Positions 15,589 to 18,476 of a stretch of DNA of 18,476 nt are shown piece after piece. Origin of the DNA: Thiolapillus brandeum (GTDB taxonomy: Bacteria; Pseudomonadota; Gammaproteobacteria; Chromatiales; Chromatiaceae). Positions within the stretch are counted from its first letter, which is position 1. Each line of letters begins with the position of its first letter. The position numbers and the translations under genes were made by a program. The notes below the pieces were generated by a model that saw only the letters and a list, made by a program, of their open reading frames with translations, had not been told where the DNA came from and did no database searches. The stretch covers positions 1 through 18,476 of the forward strand of contig DRLF01000294.1 in the NCBI GenBank assembly GCA_011051425.1, in the 5' to 3' direction.

Positions 15589-16655
15589 CCGATCACCCCC
15601 AGACGCTCACCGCGGTAGCTGCCATCCAGCACGCGCTGACACCAATTGTCATTCTCCAGATACCAGTCTACGGTTTTCACCATGCCGGTCTCAAAAGTCT
15701 CCTCGGGCACCCAGCCCAGTTCCCGTTCGATCTTGTCTGCGTCGATGGCATAACGCTGGTCATGGCCGGGACGGTCCGCCACATGGGTAATCAGCTCTTC
15801 ATAACGGCTGATACCCTGCGGGTGATCCGGGCGTTTCTCGTCGAGGATCCCGCACAGCGTCTTGACCACTTCCAGGTTGGTCTTTTCGTTGTGGCCACCG
15901 ATGTTGTAGGTCTCGCCAATGCGTCCCTGCTCCAGCACCCGCAACAGGGCGCGGGCATGATCATCCACGTACAGCCAGTCGCGGATCTGGTCACCCCTGC
16001 CGTAGATGGGCAGAGGCTTGCCGGCAAGGGCATTGAGAATGATCAGAGGCACCAGCTTCTCGGGAAACTGGTAAGGCCCGTAATTGTTGGAGCAGTTGGT
16101 GATGAGCACCGGCAGGCCGTAGGTTTCATGCCAGGCGCGCACCATGTGATCCGACGATGCCTTGCTCGCTGAATAAGGCGAATTGGGCTGGTAGGGCGAA
16201 GATTCGGTAAACATCCCTTCGGGTCCCAGGCTGCCATAGACCTCGTCCGTGGAAATATGGTGAAAGCGGAATTGCTGTTTTTCCCCTTCAGCCAGGTCGT
16301 TCCAGTAGGCGCGTGCCGCTTCCAGCAGCACCGTGGTGCCCGTGACATTGGTCTCGATGAAATCCGCCGGACCGTCGATGGAGCGGTCCACATGGGACTC
16401 TGCCGCCAGGTGCATGATTGCCGAGGGCTGATGCTCACGGAACACCCGCCTTACTTCCGCCCCGTCACAGATATCCACTTTTTCAAAAACATAACGCTCA
16501 TCGCCTGACACGGGTTCCAGGGACTCCAGGTTACCGGCATAGGTGAGCTTGTCGAGATTCACCACGCGATAACCGGTATTTTCGATCAAGTGGCGGATCA
16601 GCGCCGAACCGATAAAGCCCGCACCGCCGGTGATGAGCAGGGTTTTGCTATTCAT
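15585..16655 (-). CDS. rfbB: dTDP-glucose 4,6-dehydratase
   Basis: The 356-residue NAD-dependent dehydratase converts dTDP-glucose to dTDP-4-dehydro-6-deoxyglucose. The NAD-binding motif is [14 protein letters not shown] (10-23). Catalytic residues T136-D137-E138 ([10 protein letters not shown]) and Y161xxxK165 ([11 protein letters not shown]) are intact, and the block [23 protein letters not shown] sequence is conserved. AAGGGG precedes the ATG by nine bases. The start overlaps the end of the carbamoyltransferase gene by 8 bases. The order rfbB-A-C-D here differs from the common rfbBDAC order. Confidence 0.97.
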   Translation of the reverse strand: MNSKTLLITGGAGFIGSALIRHLIENTGYRVVNLDKLTYAGNLESLEPVSGDERYVFEKVDICDGAEVRRVFREHQPSAIMHLAAESHVDRSIDGPADFIETNVTGTTVLLEAARAYWNDLAEGEKQQFRFHHISTDEVYGSLGPEGMFTESSPYQPNSPYSASKASSDHMVRAWHETYGLPVLITNCSNNYGPYQFPEKLVPLIILNALAGKPLPIYGRGDQIRDWLYVDDHARALLRVLEQGRIGETYNIGGHNEKTNLEVVKTLCGILDEKRPDHPQGISRYEELITHVADRPGHDQRYAIDADKIERELGWVPEETFETGMVKTVDWYLENDNWCQRVLDGSYRGERLGVIG

Positions 16656-18384
16656 TTCTTGTTTCCCCTTTGGTAACCAGTATGTCTTCCATGATCAGAT
16701 ATTCCAGATCCGAGCCATAGAACATGTTCAGGGCATCTTCCGGCGAGCAGACCATGGGTTCGCCGCGCCGGTTGAGAGAGGTATTGAGAATCACGCCGTT
16801 GCCGGTATGCTTCTCCAGTTCCTCGATGAGGGCATAGTAACGGGGGTTGGTGTCCCGGGTCACCACCTGGGCGCGGGCGGTGCCATCCTCGTGCACCACT
16901 TCCGGCACCCGCTCCTTCCAGCCCTCGCCCACATCGAAGGTGATGGTCATGTAAGGCGCAGGGTGATTCGTCTGCAGCATGTCCGGGGCCACCCGGTCGA
17001 GAATGCTGGGGCAGAAGGGACGCCAGCGCTCCCGGTATTTGATCTGCTCGTTGATGCGGTCGGCGATGCCCGGCACGTTGGGCGCACCGAGAATGGAGCG
17101 GTTGCCCAGAGCCCGGGGGCCAAACTCCATGCGCCCCTGGAACCAGGCCACAGGATTGCCGTCCGCCAGCAGTTTCGCCGCCTTTTGCGGGACGTCAGCC
17201 ATCTTTTCCCATGCAGGCTTCTGCGGGTGGCTTTCGACTGCTGCGATACACTGTTCATTGGTATAGGACGGCCCAAGATAGGCGTGGCGCATGGGCTGCA
17301 CCTTGTCACCCGACTGGTTGGCGATATAAGACGCGGCACCGATGGCCGTGCCCGCATCCGAAGCCGCCGGCTGCACGAACAGCTCCTGCACATCATCCCG
17401 GGCCAGGATGCGCTGGTTCAGCTTGACGTTGAGAGCCACGCCGCCGGCAAAGGCCAGCTTACCGGTTTCCTTGAGGATGTCTCCCAGGTAATGATCCACC
17501 AGCCCCAGGGACACCTTTTCCAGCAGGTCCTGCATGCTGGCCGCGTAGTCCACGTAGGGGTCGTCGATCTCATCCCCTTCCCGGGGCGGCCCCAGCCAGT
17601 CCACCAGTTTCGGGCTGAAGTACATGCCCTTGCCGTTCCTGTCCTTCCAGCGGCGCAGGCCGATGACGTTTACAAGTCGGGTGTTTACGCGAAAATCCTT
17701 GTCGCTGTAGTCGATGAGGCGGGAAAAATCGAAACGGCCGGGATCGCCATAAGGCGCCATGCCCATGACCTTGAACTCCCCGTCCAGCATCTCGAAGCCC
17801 AGATACTCGGTCATGGCGCCGTACACGCCCCCCAGGGAATCCGGGTCGTAGAATTCCTTGATCTTGTGGATGCGCCCGTTCTCGCCGTAGCCAAAGAAGG
17901 TGGTTGCGTACTCGCCCTTGCCGTCGATACCCAGAATGGCAGTCTTCTCCTGGAATCCGCTCAGATGATAGGCGCTGCTGGCGTGGGCAAGATGATGCTC
18001 CACCATTTCCAGGCGGGCATTGGTGATGCCAAGATCCGCCACCAGCTTTTCCAGCAGGGAACGGTTGCGATGATAACGGCGGTTGCCGTGCAGTAGGGCG
18101 GTCAGGGCGCGATCGGGCGCATACCAGTGACGGGCGGCATAATGCCAGCGGGCAGGACTGCTCAGGGGAATCTTCGCATAGGGAAAGGCCACCACGTCCA
18201 CCTGCCCGGGTTCGACCCCCGCCGCTTCCAGACAGTAACGGGTGGCCTCGTAAGGAAACCGCCCCTTGGCATGCTTGTCGCGGATGAAACGTTCCTCCTC
18301 CGCGGCAGCGACCAGTTCGCCATCGACGAACAACGCCGCCGACGGATCATGGCTCACTGCCCCCGCTACACCCAGTACAATCAT
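16648..18384 (-). CDS. Carbamoyltransferase of the NodU/CmcH/TobZ family
   Basis: The 578-residue protein matches the two-domain O-carbamoyltransferases that use carbamoyl phosphate and ATP. The N-terminal Kae1-like domain begins with [16 protein letters not shown] (3-18), carries the metal motif [12 protein letters not shown] (129-140), the nucleotide segment [11 protein letters not shown] (151-161), GGVALN (314-319) and D343 in SDAGTAIGA. The C-terminal YrdC-like domain carries [17 protein letters not shown] (415-431) and [12 protein letters not shown] (449-460). All expected motifs are intact. The N-terminus matches the family start, so the ATG at 18384 is chosen even though no Shine-Dalgarno sequence lies directly upstream. 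As first gene of the cluster before rfbBACD, it probably carbamoylates a sugar of O-antigen, core or exopolysaccharide; the acceptor is inferred only from context. Confidence 0.93.
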   Translation of the reverse strand: MIVLGVAGAVSHDPSAALFVDGELVAAAEEERFIRDKHAKGRFPYEATRYCLEAAGVEPGQVDVVAFPYAKIPLSSPARWHYAARHWYAPDRALTALLHGNRRYHRNRSLLEKLVADLGITNARLEMVEHHLAHASSAYHLSGFQEKTAILGIDGKGEYATTFFGYGENGRIHKIKEFYDPDSLGGVYGAMTEYLGFEMLDGEFKVMGMAPYGDPGRFDFSRLIDYSDKDFRVNTRLVNVIGLRRWKDRNGKGMYFSPKLVDWLGPPREGDEIDDPYVDYAASMQDLLEKVSLGLVDHYLGDILKETGKLAFAGGVALNVKLNQRILARDDVQELFVQPAASDAGTAIGAASYIANQSGDKVQPMRHAYLGPSYTNEQCIAAVESHPQKPAWEKMADVPQKAAKLLADGNPVAWFQGRMEFGPRALGNRSILGAPNVPGIADRINEQIKYRERWRPFCPSILDRVAPDMLQTNHPAPYMTITFDVGEGWKERVPEVVHEDGTARAQVVTRDTNPRYYALIEELEKHTGNGVILNTSLNRRGEPMVCSPEDALNMFYGSDLEYLIMEDILVTKGETRNE

Positions 18385-18408
18385 CGGTTCTGTGCCACTG
18401 GCACCCTT
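18385..18408 (-). promoter_or_regulatory. Possible hairpin-split ribosome-binding site of the carbamoyltransferase gene
   Basis: Minus strand, 5' to 3': AAGG (18408-18405), then a perfect small hairpin GTGCC/AGT/GGCAC (18404-18392), then AGAACCG (18391-18385) and the ATG. There is no linear Shine-Dalgarno sequence at normal distance. If the hairpin folds, AAGG and AG become adjacent as AAGGAG, five bases before the ATG. This is seen in sequence; the functional reading is inference. Confidence 0.35.
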
Positions 18409-18428
18409 GTGACCTGAAACATGGCGTT

Positions 18429-18455
18429 ATTCTACCCGAATCCCTGCCCGAGCAA
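18429..18455 (-). promoter_or_regulatory. Candidate promoter of the LPS cluster
   Basis: On the minus strand TAGAAT (18434-18429) is a good -10 match, and TTGCTC (18455-18450), 15 bases upstream, is a poor -35. Transcription would start about 35-40 bases before the carbamoyltransferase ATG. The window ends 21 bases beyond, so a distal promoter or an upstream gene of the same operon cannot be excluded. Confidence 0.35.
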
Positions 18456-18476
18456 CCTTGCAAATCGCTCACGCAG

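Noticed and set aside
16630..18096. A 488-codon plus-strand open frame antisense to the carbamoyltransferase gene
   Set aside because: The minus-strand protein carries all family motifs; the antisense translation shows none.

Overview
This window looks like chromosome of a free-living gammaproteobacterium, possibly a Chromatiales-type sulfur oxidiser; that placement is an inference from gene content and similarity and is not proven. Coding density is very high, GC is moderately high by eye, and almost every gene lies on the minus strand.

Positions 1-160 hold the 5' end of a small exported protein resembling the DUF2782 family. Positions 359-2617 (minus) encode a large secreted right-handed beta-helix protein with a CSLREA-like N-terminal region and a Calx-beta domain. 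A 320-base divergent intergenic region follows (2618-2937). Its left half is AT-rich and carries promoter-like sequences. Its right half is an almost gap-free run of five different palindromes (2761-2906). Then comes a plus-strand protein-isoaspartate methyltransferase-like gene (2938-3597), whose 3' end overlaps the 3' end of the opposing waaA gene.

From 18384 down to 3573 runs one compact minus-strand cluster of 14 genes with overlaps or gaps of 0-6 bases, except one 63-base gap at 9090-9152. In transcription order it encodes a NodU/CmcH-type carbamoyltransferase; RfbB, RfbA, RfbC and RfbD (dTDP-L-rhamnose); LpxL-type lipid A acyltransferase; MsbA; a class I methyltransferase; a kinase-fold protein of the InaA/toluene-tolerance type; an outer-membrane beta-barrel; HldE (ADP-heptose); an FAD oxidoreductase; an aldo/keto reductase; and WaaA (Kdo transferase). 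Together this is a lipopolysaccharide assembly locus: sugar-nucleotide supply, lipid A completion, flipping across the inner membrane, heptose activation and Kdo addition.

Most of the locus is conventional. The parts not explained by textbook LPS synthesis are the palindrome array, the kinase-fold protein lacking the usual catalytic aspartate, its paired methyltransferase, the FAD/aldo-keto reductase pair between hldE and waaA, the unassigned barrel, and the carbamoyltransferase at the head of the cluster. No tRNA, rRNA, CRISPR array, insertion sequence or phage gene was seen.
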